From Pseudonocardia autotrophica (GTDB lineage: Bacteria; Actinomycetota; Actinomycetes; Mycobacteriales; Pseudonocardiaceae): a stretch of DNA of 64,000 bases. Positions within the stretch are counted from its first letter, which is position 1. Every line of letters starts with the position of its first letter. Shown here in pieces: positions 24,951 through 33,399 of this stretch. The stretch spans positions 6,014,001-6,078,000 of the forward strand of contig NZ_AP018920.1 in the NCBI RefSeq assembly GCF_003945385.1, written 5' to 3'. Under the pieces are notes generated by a model. The model saw nothing but the letters and a program-made list of their open reading frames with translations. It was not told where the DNA came from and ran no database searches. A program made the translations under genes and the position numbers.

Positions 24951-25550
24951 ATGACGGCTCTTCTGTGGACCGGAGCGCTCGGCTCGTGGCTGTTCGTCGT
25001 CACCTTCCTGATCGACGGCGCCACCCGGCCCGGCTACAGCCCGGTCCGGCATCCGGTCAGCGCGCTCGCGCTCGGGCCGCGCGGCGGGATCCAGACGGCG
25101 AACTTCGTCGTCTGTGGGCTCGCGATCACCACCGGCGCGCTCGCGCTCGCGCCGACGTACGTCCTGCTGGGCGTGGCCGTCGGCGTCTTCGGGCTGGCAC
25201 TGGTCGCGTCCGGGGTGTTCCGGATGGACCCGATGCGCGGCTATCCCCCCGGCACGCCCGACGGCACGCCGGAGACGACGACCCGGCGGCACGACCTGCA
25301 CGACCACGCCGGAGCGGTGGTATTCCTCGCCCTACCGGTCGCAGCCGCGATCGCCGCCTTCACGCTGGCCGATACCGGCTGGCGCTGGTACTCAGGCGTG
25401 ACGGCCGCGCTGCTGCTCGCCGGGTTCAGCGCGTTCGGCACCGCGTGGGAGAACGACGACCCGCGGGCCGGGCTGGTGCAGCGCGTGGTGATCGGGGTGG
25501 GCTGGCTGTGGCTCGGCCTGGTGTTCGCGCACGTCGCACTGCTCGGCTGA
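24951..25550 (+). CDS. DUF998 family integral membrane protein
   Basis: A 199-residue protein with about six hydrophobic segments. It has the DUF998 pattern: a first helix, then DGATRPGYSPVRHPVSALALGPRG, a mid segment with FRMDPMRGYPP, and HDHAGAVVFLALP. Function is unknown. The ATG at 24951 starts the conserved N-terminus; the frame is open far upstream by chance. It stands alone between a minus-strand DUF222 gene and a minus-strand hypothetical gene. Confidence 0.85.
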   Translation: MTALLWTGALGSWLFVVTFLIDGATRPGYSPVRHPVSALALGPRGGIQTANFVVCGLAITTGALALAPTYVLLGVAVGVFGLALVASGVFRMDPMRGYPPGTPDGTPETTTRRHDLHDHAGAVVFLALPVAAAIAAFTLADTGWRWYSGVTAALLLAGFSAFGTAWENDDPRAGLVQRVVIGVGWLWLGLVFAHVALLG

Positions 25551-25562
25551 GCGGTTCGCCCG

Positions 25563-26237
25563 TCAGCCCAGGTCGTGTTGCTCGATCAGCGCGCGGTGGT
25601 CGGCGTGCACGGTCGTGGACCACGGCAGCGGCAGGCGCGGGTCTTCGCCCCGCTCACGACGGTCGTAGAGATCGTCGACCGACAGGCGGCCGGTCGGGTC
25701 GAAACCGTACCTGCGGGGTTCGCGCACCGTTTCCAGCCGGACCGTCTCCGGCTCGACGTCGACGCCGACCAGTTTCACCCCCGCGACACCCACCTCGGCG
25801 ATGAAGCCGGCCCACCCCCAGGCGTAGCGCTGGTACGACATCACCGCGTCGGAGTCGTCGACGGTGCAGGGCAGGGTCGGCCAGTTCTGCCAGTCCAGCG
25901 ACAGCGCGTGCACGTGGTCGATCTGGACCTTGTTGAATCCGGGAGGGAACTGCACCGCGCGGCTGTCCGGACGCATGCGCTCCGACAGTACGAAGAGGCA
26001 ATCGAAGGCGAGGTCCTCCTCGAGCCGCCAGCCGTCGAGACGCTGGTTGTGAGTACCCACCGACAGATGTGCCCGGCCGTCCCGCACCCGGTGCCCCAGC
26101 CACAGCGTCGTCATCGGGTGGCCGATTCCGCCCTCGTAGAACTCGACCCAGGTCGGCCCCTCCCACGACGCGACCCCGGAGAAGGGGAAGTCGATCGGCG
26201 GATGTCCTCGATCCTGCGGCGGGGCTGCTGACATCAC
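25563..26237 (-). CDS. Hypothetical protein, 224 residues
   Basis: I do not recognise a family. The sequence is soluble-looking, rich in aromatic residues (GVASWEGPTWVEFYEGGIGH, YQRYAWGWAGFIAEVG), with balanced charge and no membrane segment or signal peptide. This composition and the third-position GC argue for a real gene. It starts at GTG 26237, immediately followed by ATG, and ends 12 bases from the convergent DUF998 gene. No co-directional partner is close. Confidence 0.7.
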   Translation of the reverse strand: MMSAAPPQDRGHPPIDFPFSGVASWEGPTWVEFYEGGIGHPMTTLWLGHRVRDGRAHLSVGTHNQRLDGWRLEEDLAFDCLFVLSERMRPDSRAVQFPPGFNKVQIDHVHALSLDWQNWPTLPCTVDDSDAVMSYQRYAWGWAGFIAEVGVAGVKLVGVDVEPETVRLETVREPRRYGFDPTGRLSVDDLYDRRERGEDPRLPLPWSTTVHADHRALIEQHDLG

Positions 26238-26303
26238 CCGAGTGTCGCAGCCGCACGCGACAGGCCGGCGGCAACGGCACGGAGGCCCAGCGCCCCGCTC
26301 GTC

Positions 26304-27458
26304 TCACTTGAGCAGGTTGCGCGCCATCACCATCCGCTGGATCTGGTTGGTGCCCTCGTAGATCTGGGTGATCTTCGCGTCCCGCATCATCCGCTCGACC
26401 GGGAAGTCGCGGGTGTAGCCCGCGCCGCCGAGCAGCTGCACGGCGTCGGTGGTCACCTGCATCGCGGTGTCCGAGGCGAAGCACTTGGCGGCCGAGGAGA
26501 TGAAGCCGAGATCGGGCTCGTTGCGCTCGGCACGCGACGCGGCGACGTAGCAGAGCTGGCGGGCGGCCTCGACCTTCATCGCCATCTCGGCGAGCATGAA
26601 CTGCAGGCCCTGGAACTCGGCCAGCGTCTTGCCGAACTGCTTGCGCTCCTTCATGTACTGCGTCGCGACGTCGAGCGCGCCCTGGGCGATGCCGACGGCC
26701 TGCGCGCCGATGGTCGGACGCGTGTGGTCCAGCGTGCGCAGCGCGGTCTTGAAGCCGGTGCCCTCGGCGCCGATGATCCGGTCGGCCGGGATCCGGGCGT
26801 CCTCGAAGTGGATCTCACGGGTGGGCGAGCCGTGGATGCCGAGCTTGCGCTCCTTGGTGCCGACGACGAAACCCGGGTCGTCCTTGTGCACCACGAACGC
26901 CGAGATCCCGTTGGCCTTCTTCTCCGGATCGGTGACGGCCATGACCGTGTACCAGGTCGACTCGCCGGCGTTGGTGATCCAGCACTTGGTGCCGTTGAGC
27001 ACCCACTCGTCGCCCTCGCGGCGGGCCCGGGTCTTCATCGACGCGGCATCGGAGCCCGCCTCGCGCTCGGACAGCGCGTAGCTGACCATCGCCTCGCCCG
27101 CGGCGACCGACGGCAGGACCTGCTGCTTCAACTCGTCCGAGGCGGACAGCAGGATCGGGGTGAGCCCGAGGCCGTTGACCCCGGGAATCAGCGACGACGA
27201 CCCGCAGACCCGCGCGACCTCCTCGATCACGATGCAGCCGGCGAGCTCGTCGGCACCCTCGCCGCCGTACTCCTCGGGGATGATCACAGCCTGGAAGCCG
27301 GCCTTGACCAGCGCGTCGCGGGCCTCGACCGGAAAGCGCCCCTGCTCGTCGACATCGGCAGCGTGCGGCGCGATCTCCTTCTCCGCCAGGTCCCGCACCG
27401 CCGCGCGGAGGGCCTGGTGCTCGTCGCTGAGCCGGTAGCTGTCGAAGTCGCTGTTCAT
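26304..27458 (-). CDS. fadE25: Acyl-CoA dehydrogenase, FadE25-like
   Basis: A 384-residue flavoprotein. Visible marks are the signature YALSEREAGSDAASM near residue 130, CWITNAGESTWYTVMAV near 160, and YTRDFPVERMMRDAKITQIY near 355, with the catalytic glutamate in YEGTNQIQR. It oxidises an acyl-CoA to the 2-enoyl-CoA with an electron-transfer flavoprotein partner. By position next to purE/purK it corresponds to fadE25 (Rv3274c). The ATG at 27458 is divergent from a TetR gene across 60 bases. Confidence 0.93.
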   Translation of the reverse strand: MNSDFDSYRLSDEHQALRAAVRDLAEKEIAPHAADVDEQGRFPVEARDALVKAGFQAVIIPEEYGGEGADELAGCIVIEEVARVCGSSSLIPGVNGLGLTPILLSASDELKQQVLPSVAAGEAMVSYALSEREAGSDAASMKTRARREGDEWVLNGTKCWITNAGESTWYTVMAVTDPEKKANGISAFVVHKDDPGFVVGTKERKLGIHGSPTREIHFEDARIPADRIIGAEGTGFKTALRTLDHTRPTIGAQAVGIAQGALDVATQYMKERKQFGKTLAEFQGLQFMLAEMAMKVEAARQLCYVAASRAERNEPDLGFISSAAKCFASDTAMQVTTDAVQLLGGAGYTRDFPVERMMRDAKITQIYEGTNQIQRMVMARNLLK

Positions 27459-27473
27459 AACACGAATCTTAAC

Positions 27474-27519
27474 GGCACTCCGTGCCACAGAGCAACGCAC
27501 CTTGCTACCCTCCGTGCCA
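27474..27519. promoter_or_regulatory. Candidate TetR operator between fadE25 and the TetR gene
   Basis: GGCACTCCGTGCC (27474-27486) is an inverted repeat with five-base arms. Its right half recurs as CTCCGTGCCA at 27478-27487 and 27510-27519, exactly 32 bases apart (about three helical turns). The second copy runs into the regulator's ATG. This layout suits autoregulation and control of the divergent acyl-CoA dehydrogenase, but binding is inferred. Confidence 0.4.
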
Positions 27520-28214
27520 TGACGAGCAGCACTCGCCGCGGGCGTTCCCCGGAGGGACGCGCGGAGGTCCGGCGGGATCTGGTCGCCGCGGCCGCCCGGC
27601 TGTTCGCCGACCGGGGTTACGACGACACCACGGTCGACGACATCGCGGCCGCGGCGGGCGTCGGCCGCCGGACCTTCTTCCGCTATTTCCGCGGCAAGGA
27701 GGACGCGCTGTCGCCCGATCACGAGCGCGGGCTCGCCCGGATCTCCGAGGTGTTCGCCGACGCGCACCCGGACGAACCGCTGCTGTCACTGGCACTGCGT
27801 GCCGCGGAGACCGTCTTCGATCTCTACACCGACGACCCAGGGGTGGCCCGGCAGCGGTTCGCACTGGTCGGTGCGGTGCCCGCACTGCGGGACCGGGAGG
27901 CCGCATCGGTGCACCACTACCGGCGGCTGTTCACCCGGAAGATCGCCACCCGGCTGGCCGGACAGCCGGACGGTGAACTGCGGGCCGCGGTGACGGCCGC
28001 GGCCCTCGTCGCCGCGCACAACCAGGCGCTGCACCGGTGGCTCGCCGACGGCGCCCGGGAGGCCGACCTGCCGGCCTGCATCGACCACTTCCGCCGGGTC
28101 GCGCCGATGCTGCCGCTGGAGGTCGACACCGAGCCGGATCTCGCCGACGTCACCCGCCGCCTGGAGCGGGCCACGCAGGCGCTGGAGCGTCAGACCGGTC
28201 ACCGGACCGGGTGA
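27519..28214 (+). CDS. TetR-family transcriptional regulator
   Basis: A 231-residue regulator. The DNA-binding domain lies at about residues 15-62 (RRDLVAAAARLFADRGYDDT, then AAGVGRRTFFRYFRGKEDAL). The variable C-terminal ligand domain includes VRTGAV-type helices found in TetR_C regulators with long C-termini. It is divergent from fadE25, so an acyl-CoA or related ligand is likely. Its last 65 bases overlap the convergent membrane-protein gene. Confidence 0.87.
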   Translation: MTSSTRRGRSPEGRAEVRRDLVAAAARLFADRGYDDTTVDDIAAAAGVGRRTFFRYFRGKEDALSPDHERGLARISEVFADAHPDEPLLSLALRAAETVFDLYTDDPGVARQRFALVGAVPALRDREAASVHHYRRLFTRKIATRLAGQPDGELRAAVTAAALVAAHNQALHRWLADGAREADLPACIDHFRRVAPMLPLEVDTEPDLADVTRRLERATQALERQTGHRTG

Positions 28215-29163
28215 GCGCCGACCGGCGCCGGGCCGCGACGACCGTGCCCACCGCCCACACCGCGCAGACCGCCACCAGCGCCGCGACGGCGAGCAGGGTG
28301 AGCCCGTCCGGATCGACCAGTGACTGACCGCGGACCGCCTGCCAGGTGGTGATCGCGAACACCCCGCTGCAACCGAGCACCGCCACCCCGGTCAGCCGCA
28401 CACGGACCCGCTCGTCGCGCAACCACAGCACCCGGCCGGCGAGGAAACCGAGCAGCAGCACGAACAGCACGAGTACCTGGATCGCGTGCAGGCCGACGAA
28501 GTGCGGGACCCGCAGATCGCCACCGGTGGTGCTCCAGTTCGTGACCGGCATCCCGCCACCGTCCGGCACACCGACACCGTGCGCGCCGGACAGCGTCACC
28601 GGACGCCCGTTCGCATCCGGCACCGTGCGGCTCCCGCCACCACCGGCGATCCCGAACGCGACGGCCATGCCGGCGGTGACCAGCAGCAGCCCGGCCCGCA
28701 GTGCGCGGGTGAGCGCGGCGTCGCCGACCCGCTGCAGCAGGATCAGCACCGCGATCACGATGGTCGCCCCGAAGAGCCCGATCACCCCGCTGGAGAAGAT
28801 CTGCTGCCCGATCGCGTTGATCGGGTCGGAGTCGGTGTTGAAGTGGCTGAAGGTCCCGCGCGCCGCCTGCAACGCGATGAAGCCGACATCGACCACACCG
28901 GTGGCGGCGAACACCGTCCCGAGCCACCACAGCGTGCGGCGGAAACGGGTCAGCCGCGGGATCAGCGCCGCGAGCGTCAACCCGAAGATCGTGAAGGAGA
29001 CGGCGAACTTGAGCGGTTTCGCCCAGACCGACTCGGTGAGCAGCATCCGGTCGTCGACGGCGAGACCGGCCGCCGCGACGAGGGCGAGCCCGGCCATCAG
29101 CAGCGACATCAGGAGCAACGGCCGGTGCCAGGACGCCGGTAGCGCACGGATCGTGTGAGTCAT
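28150..29163 (-). CDS. Integral membrane protein of unknown function
   Basis: A 337-residue protein with seven to nine hydrophobic segments, for example near residues 15-35, 45-65, 80-100, 130-155, 165-180, 220-245, 260-275 and 290-310. A long extracytoplasmic loop rich in Gly/Pro lies at about residues 180-215. No transporter or enzyme motif was recognised. The ATG at 29163 has a GGGGGGAG ribosome site. The gene is preceded by an unusually long structured leader and overlaps the convergent TetR gene by 65 bases. Confidence 0.75.
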   Translation of the reverse strand: MTHTIRALPASWHRPLLLMSLLMAGLALVAAAGLAVDDRMLLTESVWAKPLKFAVSFTIFGLTLAALIPRLTRFRRTLWWLGTVFAATGVVDVGFIALQAARGTFSHFNTDSDPINAIGQQIFSSGVIGLFGATIVIAVLILLQRVGDAALTRALRAGLLLVTAGMAVAFGIAGGGGSRTVPDANGRPVTLSGAHGVGVPDGGGMPVTNWSTTGGDLRVPHFVGLHAIQVLVLFVLLLGFLAGRVLWLRDERVRVRLTGVAVLGCSGVFAITTWQAVRGQSLVDPDGLTLLAVAALVAVCAVWAVGTVVAARRRSALTRSGDRSDAPAPAWPAPGGG

Positions 29164-29266
29164 CGGACTCCCCCCTCGACGGTGCAGCGATTGCTGCAGC
29201 ACCGAGCCTGGCCGGGGACTGGCCGGACCTCACGGGGGAGCGCACCCGAGGTTCCCTGCGGTTCTC

Positions 29267-29288
29267 CCCCTGAGGGATCCCTCAGGGG
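29267..29288. repeat. 22-base perfect palindrome plus half-site
   Basis: The palindrome is centred on a GATC core with arms reading CCCCTGAGGGA. A further CCCTCAGGG half-copy follows at 29290-29298. It lies about 104 bases upstream of the membrane-protein start codon and could be a repressor operator or an RNA hairpin. Confidence 0.6.
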
Positions 29289-29321
29289 TCCCTCAGGGTT
29301 CCCTGCCGGGTCCGGACATGC

Positions 29322-29357
29322 GTGATCCCCGGGCCAAGGTTGGGACCCGGGGATCAC
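29322..29357. terminator. 12-base stem hairpin in leader region
   Basis: GTGATCCCCGGG (29322-29333) pairs perfectly with 29346-29357 across a 12-base loop. It could act as a terminator for the purK-purE transcript or as the terminator arm of an attenuator upstream of the membrane-protein gene. Confidence 0.55.
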
Positions 29358-29441
29358 GGGTGACCGTCTGGTATTGCCGGCACCACACCGGCTTCCACGA
29401 CCGTCTCCGAGCGGGATCGCCCCGCCCGGCAGAACGTGGTG

Positions 29442-29477
29442 CTAGCTGAGGGCCACCTCACGTGTCCAGTAGCTCAT
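29442..29477 (-). CDS. Possible 11-residue leader peptide
   Basis: The frame encodes [11 protein letters not shown], then TAG. A consensus AGGAGG (29490-29495) lies 12 bases before the ATG, a strong signal in an otherwise non-coding region. No run of a single regulatory amino acid is present; Tyr-Trp at codons 3-4 is the only notable pair. It may drive translation-dependent folding of the downstream hairpins, or be chance. Confidence 0.3.
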   Translation of the reverse strand: MSYWTREVALS

Positions 29478-29547
29478 CTGCTCGGACCACCTCCTCTCCC
29501 GTGTACCGACACCGTAACCACGCGCTCGGGCCCGGCGCCAGGAGAAT

Positions 29548-30063
29548 TCAGGCCTGGCCGCGGGCGACGGCGCGCAACGCGGCGTCCTTGTCCAGCACGG
29601 TCCGTTCCAGGTCCGCCTGGAACTCGACCATCGCCTGCCGCAGCGACTCGTCCCCGGCACCGAGGATCCGCACGGCGAGCAGGCCCGCATTGCGGGCGTT
29701 GCCGACCGCGACCGTCGCCACCGGCACCCCGGCGGGCATCTGCACGATCGAGAGCAGCGAGTCCAGGCCGTCGAGGTACTTCAGGGGCACCGGTACGCCG
29801 ATCACCGGCAGCGGCGTCGCCGCCGCGACCATCCCGGGCAGGTGCGCCGCGCCGCCGGCACCGGCGACGATCACCTGCAGGCCACGGTCGGCCGCGGAGG
29901 CGGCGTAGTCGAGCATCCGCTGCGGGGTCCGGTGCGCCGAGTAGACGCCGACCTCCCACGGCACGCCGAACTCGTCCAGCGCCGCACCGGTCGCGCCCAT
30001 CACGGGCCAGTCGGAGTCGCTGCCCATGACCACCCCCACCCGGGGAGTGCTCGCCTCGGCCAT
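29548..30063 (-). CDS. purE: N5-carboxyaminoimidazole ribonucleotide mutase
   Basis: A 171-residue class I PurE. The family marks are [14 protein letters not shown] at the N-terminus, [14 protein letters not shown] near residue 43, [20 protein letters not shown] near 65 and [20 protein letters not shown] near 93. It converts N5-CAIR to CAIR in purine synthesis. The ATG at 30063 shares one base with the purK stop, so the two are translationally coupled. Confidence 0.96.
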   Translation of the reverse strand: MAEASTPRVGVVMGSDSDWPVMGATGAALDEFGVPWEVGVYSAHRTPQRMLDYAASAADRGLQVIVAGAGGAAHLPGMVAAATPLPVIGVPVPLKYLDGLDSLLSIVQMPAGVPVATVAVGNARNAGLLAVRILGAGDESLRQAMVEFQADLERTVLDKDAALRAVARGQA

Positions 30064-31283
30064 CAGGAGTCCTTTCGGGGGTCGTCCGCGTGTGCCGACC
30101 AGCCGTCGGCCCACTGCGCCGTGGCCAGCCAGTCCGCGGCCAGCTCGGCGCGCTCCCGCACGGCCTCGCCGTCGGAGCCCAGCACGGTCACGTGGCCGAT
30201 CTTGCGGGCCGGCCTGCCGTCCTTGGCGTAGAGGTGCACCCGCGCGTCCGGGAACCGGGCGAAGCAGTGGTGCAGCCGCTCGTCCATCGACATCGTGGGC
30301 TCCTCCGGAGCGCCCAGCACGTTGGCCATCACGGCCACCGGGGCGACCGGGGTGGTGGCGCCGAGCGGGTAGTCCAGCACCGCGCGCAAGTGCTGTTCGA
30401 ACTGCGAGGTGACCGAGCCCTCGATCGTCCAGTGCCCGGAGTTGTGCGGTCGCATCGCCAGCTCGTTGATCACGACCTCGCCGGGGGCGGTCTCGAACAG
30501 CTCGACCGTCATCAGCCCGACGACGCCCAGCTCGGCCGCGATCCGCAGGGCCATCTCCTGGATCCGTGCGGCGTCGTCGTCGGCGAGCCCCGGTGCGGGC
30601 GAGGTGACCCGGGCGCACTGGCCGTCGACCTGCAGGGTCTCCACCACCGGCCAGGCGGCCGCCTGGCCGAACGGCGACCGGGCCACGCTCGCGGCCAGCT
30701 CCCGGACCATCGGCACCGCCGACTCGACCATCAGCGGGGTGCCACGGTCGAGCAGGTCGGTGACCAGCGCGGCGTCCGGGGCGGTCAGGAACCAGACGCC
30801 GCGGCCGTCGTAGCCGCCGCGGGTGGCCTTGAGCACCACCGGCCAGCCGTGCGCCGCGCCGAACGCGTCGACGTCGGCGGCGGCGGCCACCGGCGCGAAC
30901 TGCGGCATCGGCAGCCCCATCGCGGACAGCCTGCGGCGCATCACCAGCTTGTCCTGGGCGTGCAGCAGCGCCTCCGGCGGCGGCCGCAGCGGGATCCCGG
31001 CCTCGGCCAGCGGGCGGAGCACCTCCTGCGGGACGCCCTCGTGGTCGAAGGTGACCGCCGAGCATCCGGTGGCGAGTTCGCGCAGCGCCGCACCGTCGTC
31101 CGGGTCGCCGATGACGACGTCCGGGGTCACCCGGGCCGCCGGATCGTCCGGCGAGGCCGCCAGCACCCGCAGCGTCTGCCCGAGCGCGACGGCGGCCTGT
31201 GCGGTCATGCGGGCCAGCTGCCCACCGCCGACCATGCCGACCGTGGGCAGTCCGCTCTTCCCTGCGCTGTCAACCCTCTCCAC
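30063..31283 (-). CDS. purK: N5-carboxyaminoimidazole ribonucleotide synthase
   Basis: A 406-residue ATP-grasp enzyme. It shows [12 protein letters not shown] near residue 16, [12 protein letters not shown] near 158, and the metal/ATP residues in [18 protein letters not shown] near 280. It carboxylates AIR with bicarbonate and ATP, and PurE then isomerises the product. The GTG start at 31283 gives a 13-residue lead before the fold. Divergent from the GtrA gene by 34 bases. Confidence 0.95.
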   Translation of the reverse strand: MERVDSAGKSGLPTVGMVGGGQLARMTAQAAVALGQTLRVLAASPDDPAARVTPDVVIGDPDDGAALRELATGCSAVTFDHEGVPQEVLRPLAEAGIPLRPPPEALLHAQDKLVMRRRLSAMGLPMPQFAPVAAAADVDAFGAAHGWPVVLKATRGGYDGRGVWFLTAPDAALVTDLLDRGTPLMVESAVPMVRELAASVARSPFGQAAAWPVVETLQVDGQCARVTSPAPGLADDDAARIQEMALRIAAELGVVGLMTVELFETAPGEVVINELAMRPHNSGHWTIEGSVTSQFEQHLRAVLDYPLGATTPVAPVAVMANVLGAPEEPTMSMDERLHHCFARFPDARVHLYAKDGRPARKIGHVTVLGSDGEAVRERAELAADWLATAQWADGWSAHADDPRKDS

Positions 31284-31317
31284 AGGACGTGGAGCCTAAT
31301 CTGGCACGATCACCCAC

Positions 31318-31836
31318 GTGACGGTGGTGGAGGCGACGCTCGCTCGAATCCCCCAGCCGTACCGTGACAAGGCCATCAAGCACCGGGAACTCATCAAGTT
31401 CCTGATGGTCGGCGGCACCACCTGGATCATCGACACCGCGGTGTTCCTGCTGCTCAAGATGACCGTGCTGGACACCAAGCCGGTCACCGCGAAGGTGTTC
31501 GCGGTGCTGGTGGCCACGATCGTGTCGTACGTGCTCAACCGGGAGTGGTCCTTCCGCACCAGGGGCGGGCGCGAGCGACATCACGAGGCCGCGCTGTTCT
31601 TCCTGATCAGCGGGGTCGGGGTGGCCGTGTACTCGGCACCGCTGGCGATCTCGCGATACGTACTCGAGCTGCAGGTGCCGGGCGTCTCGCTGTTCACCCA
31701 GGAGATCGCGGACTTCGTGTCCGGGCAGATAGCCGGGACCCTGGCCGGGATGGCGTTCCGCTGGTGGGCGTTCCGCCGGTTCGTCTGGCCGGAGCAGTTC
31801 GTGCGGCGCCAGCCGGTGCCGCCGCCGGCCGACTAG
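31318..31836 (+). CDS. GtrA-family membrane protein
   Basis: A 172-residue protein with four predicted membrane helices. The GtrA start is clear (LIKFLMVGGTTWIIDTAVFL), and the segment YVLNREWSFRTRGG links helices two and three. Such proteins act in transfer or flipping of polyprenyl-linked sugars. It corresponds by position to Rv3277, suggesting an envelope polysaccharide role. Its TAG stop lies within CTAG, which also encodes the TAG stop of the convergent TetR gene. Confidence 0.9.
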   Translation: MTVVEATLARIPQPYRDKAIKHRELIKFLMVGGTTWIIDTAVFLLLKMTVLDTKPVTAKVFAVLVATIVSYVLNREWSFRTRGGRERHHEAALFFLISGVGVAVYSAPLAISRYVLELQVPGVSLFTQEIADFVSGQIAGTLAGMAFRWWAFRRFVWPEQFVRRQPVPPPAD

Positions 31837-32450
31837 ACCCGGGCGGGCGCGCGCACGAGCAGCGGCATCACGTCGTGCACCTCGGTGCGCAGGGTGTCCA
31901 GGGCCGCCGTCGCGTTGCCGGACAGATAGCCGAGCAGAGCCTGCTGGAAGACCCCGTCGAGCATCCCGTACGCGGCGTGCGGGGGCAGTGCGGGCTCGGT
32001 GTCGGCGAGCTCGGCGTACCGCACGACCACCCGCCAGACCATGTCCTCCAGGGTGCGGTCGATCTGCTCGACGGCCTCGCGCAGGCTCTCCTCGAACATG
32101 CTCTGTGCGCGCAGGTCGTACCAGAGCCGGTGCATCGGGGCCTCGTCGACGATCGTCTCGCGCAGCTTGTCGGCGAAGGCCGCGATCAACTCGTCCGCGG
32201 TCGTCGCGGTGGCGACCGCACCGTCGTAGCGGGTGACGCAGACGGCCTTGTACTGCCGCACGCAGTAGACGATCAGGTCGAGCTTGTCGGCGAAGTAGTA
32301 GTGCACCACCCCGTGACTGAACGGCGAGTTGTTCGCGATCTCGCGCAGCGACGACCGGGCGTAGCCGAGCTCGCCGAGCGTCCGCAGTGCGGAGTCCGCG
32401 AGCGCACGACGTCGCGCGTCGTGCTTGTCCACCGGATTGGCCCGCGCCAT
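31833..32450 (-). CDS. TetR-family regulator of the adjacent SDR operon
   Basis: A 205-residue regulator. The helix-turn-helix lies at about residues 10-58 (ALADSALRTLGELGYARSSL, then FSHGVVHYYFADKLDL). It is closest to TetR proteins with a BetI-like C-terminal domain. It is divergent from the SDR/acyl-CoA ligase/LLM oxidoreductase operon across 153 bases that hold repeated elements, so it is the likely controller of that operon. Confidence 0.88.
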   Translation of the reverse strand: MARANPVDKHDARRRALADSALRTLGELGYARSSLREIANNSPFSHGVVHYYFADKLDLIVYCVRQYKAVCVTRYDGAVATATTADELIAAFADKLRETIVDEAPMHRLWYDLRAQSMFEESLREAVEQIDRTLEDMVWRVVVRYAELADTEPALPPHAAYGMLDGVFQQALLGYLSGNATAALDTLRTEVHDVMPLLVRAPARV

Positions 32451-32514
32451 ATCGCACTCCTTCCGCGCTCCCCCGGAGCCGGACTCTAGCCGAACACGGG
32501 GCGGCCGGTCACAG

Positions 32515-32548
32515 AAATCTTGACAGCTGACCAGAAAAATCTTGACAG
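32515..32548 (+). promoter_or_regulatory. Tandem AAATCTTGACAG elements: promoter/operator candidates
   Basis: AAATCTTGACAG occurs twice, at 32515-32526 and 32537-32548, 22 bases apart (two helical turns). Each copy contains TTGACA, the consensus -35 hexamer (32520-32525 and 32542-32547). No clear -10 box sits at the standard distance. They may be operator half-sites of the adjacent TetR regulator overlapping the SDR promoter. Confidence 0.45.
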
Positions 32549-32603
32549 TCGGATAGATCATCAACCATGGTGTGGTCCCCATCACCAGCACACAGGAGTG
32601 CCC

Positions 32604-33398
32604 GTGACTCAGATCGATCTGACCGGCCGTACCGCTCTCGTCACCGGAGGCGCCCAGGGCCTCGGCGAGGGGATGGCCCGCGCCCTCGCCGCCGCCGGTG
32701 CCCGGGTCGTCGTCGCCGACGTCCAGGACGAGGTCGGCGGCAAGCTCGCCGAGGCGCTCGGCGAGCAGCACGGCTTCGTCCACCTCGACGTCACCGACGA
32801 CGCGTCCTGGACGGCCGCCGTCGCCACCGTCGTCGAGCGCTTCGGCGGCCTCGACGTGGTCGTCAACAACGCCGGGATCGAGGTCACCCAGCTCCTCGCC
32901 GACACCGAGCCGGACGACGTGCGGCGGATGCTCGACGTCAACATCGTCGGCACCATGCTGGGGATCAAGCACGCCTTCCGGGCGATGCGCCCGGGCGGCC
33001 CGGCCGGGCAGGGCGGCACCGTCGTCAACGTCGCCTCGGTCGCCGCCACCATCGCGTTCCCCGCGATCGGCGGGTACTCCGCGACCAAGTCCGCCGTCGA
33101 CCGGCTGACCCGGGTCGCCGCGATGGAGTCGGGCAAGCTCGGCTACGGGGTGCGGGTCAACTGCGTCTACCCCGGGCTCGTGCCGACCGCGATGGGCCAG
33201 AAGCTGGCCGTCGAGACCGCCGGGCTCGGGCTGTTCGAGAGCCCGGAGGCCGCGGTCGGAGCGGTCGTGGAGCTGACCCCGTCCGGCCGGCTCGGTGAGG
33301 TCGCCGACATCGCCGACGCGGTCGCCTTCCTGGCCTCCGACGCGGCCCGCTTCGTCAACGGCGCCGGGCTGCCCGTCGACGGCGGGATGGGCATGTGA
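32604..33398 (+). CDS. Short-chain dehydrogenase/reductase
   Basis: A 264-residue classical SDR. The cofactor loop is VTGGAQGLGEGMA near residue 13, followed by VVNNAGIEVT near 88, the serine in NVASVAAT near 140 and the catalytic GYSATKSA (Tyr-x-x-x-Lys) near 157. An acidic residue after strand two (VVADVQ) suggests NAD preference. GTG at 32604 follows CAGGAG. It is first of three co-directional genes with acyl-CoA ligase and F420-type oxidoreductase, suggesting oxidation of a hydroxyacyl or sterol-like substrate. Confidence 0.92.
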   Translation: MTQIDLTGRTALVTGGAQGLGEGMARALAAAGARVVVADVQDEVGGKLAEALGEQHGFVHLDVTDDASWTAAVATVVERFGGLDVVVNNAGIEVTQLLADTEPDDVRRMLDVNIVGTMLGIKHAFRAMRPGGPAGQGGTVVNVASVAATIAFPAIGGYSATKSAVDRLTRVAAMESGKLGYGVRVNCVYPGLVPTAMGQKLAVETAGLGLFESPEAAVGAVVELTPSGRLGEVADIADAVAFLASDAARFVNGAGLPVDGGMGM

Positions 33399-33399
33399 G

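Larger units (their letters stand above)
29164..29547 (-). promoter_or_regulatory. Structured leader between purE and the membrane-protein gene
   Basis: This 384-base stretch is the longest gap in the window. Reading the minus strand it holds, in order, a ribosome site with an 11-codon open frame, a nested hairpin region (CACCAC pairing GTGGTG around an inner GCGGG/CCCGC stem), a 12-base hairpin, a 22-base perfect palindrome with an extra half-copy, and then the ribosome site of the membrane-protein gene. This layout resembles a leader-peptide attenuator or structured RNA. I recognise no known riboswitch class. Confidence 0.4.

Noticed and set aside
23421-25550. 709-codon plus-strand frame ending in DUF998
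   Set aside because: Only the last 199 codons, from ATG 24951, resemble a protein family. The upstream part is antisense to the DUF222-HNH gene.
29268-29357. Known riboswitch (for example ydaO, cobalamin or SAM type) in the purE to membrane-gene gap
   Set aside because: None of the conserved core sequences of these classes could be identified, so only a generic structured leader is claimed.
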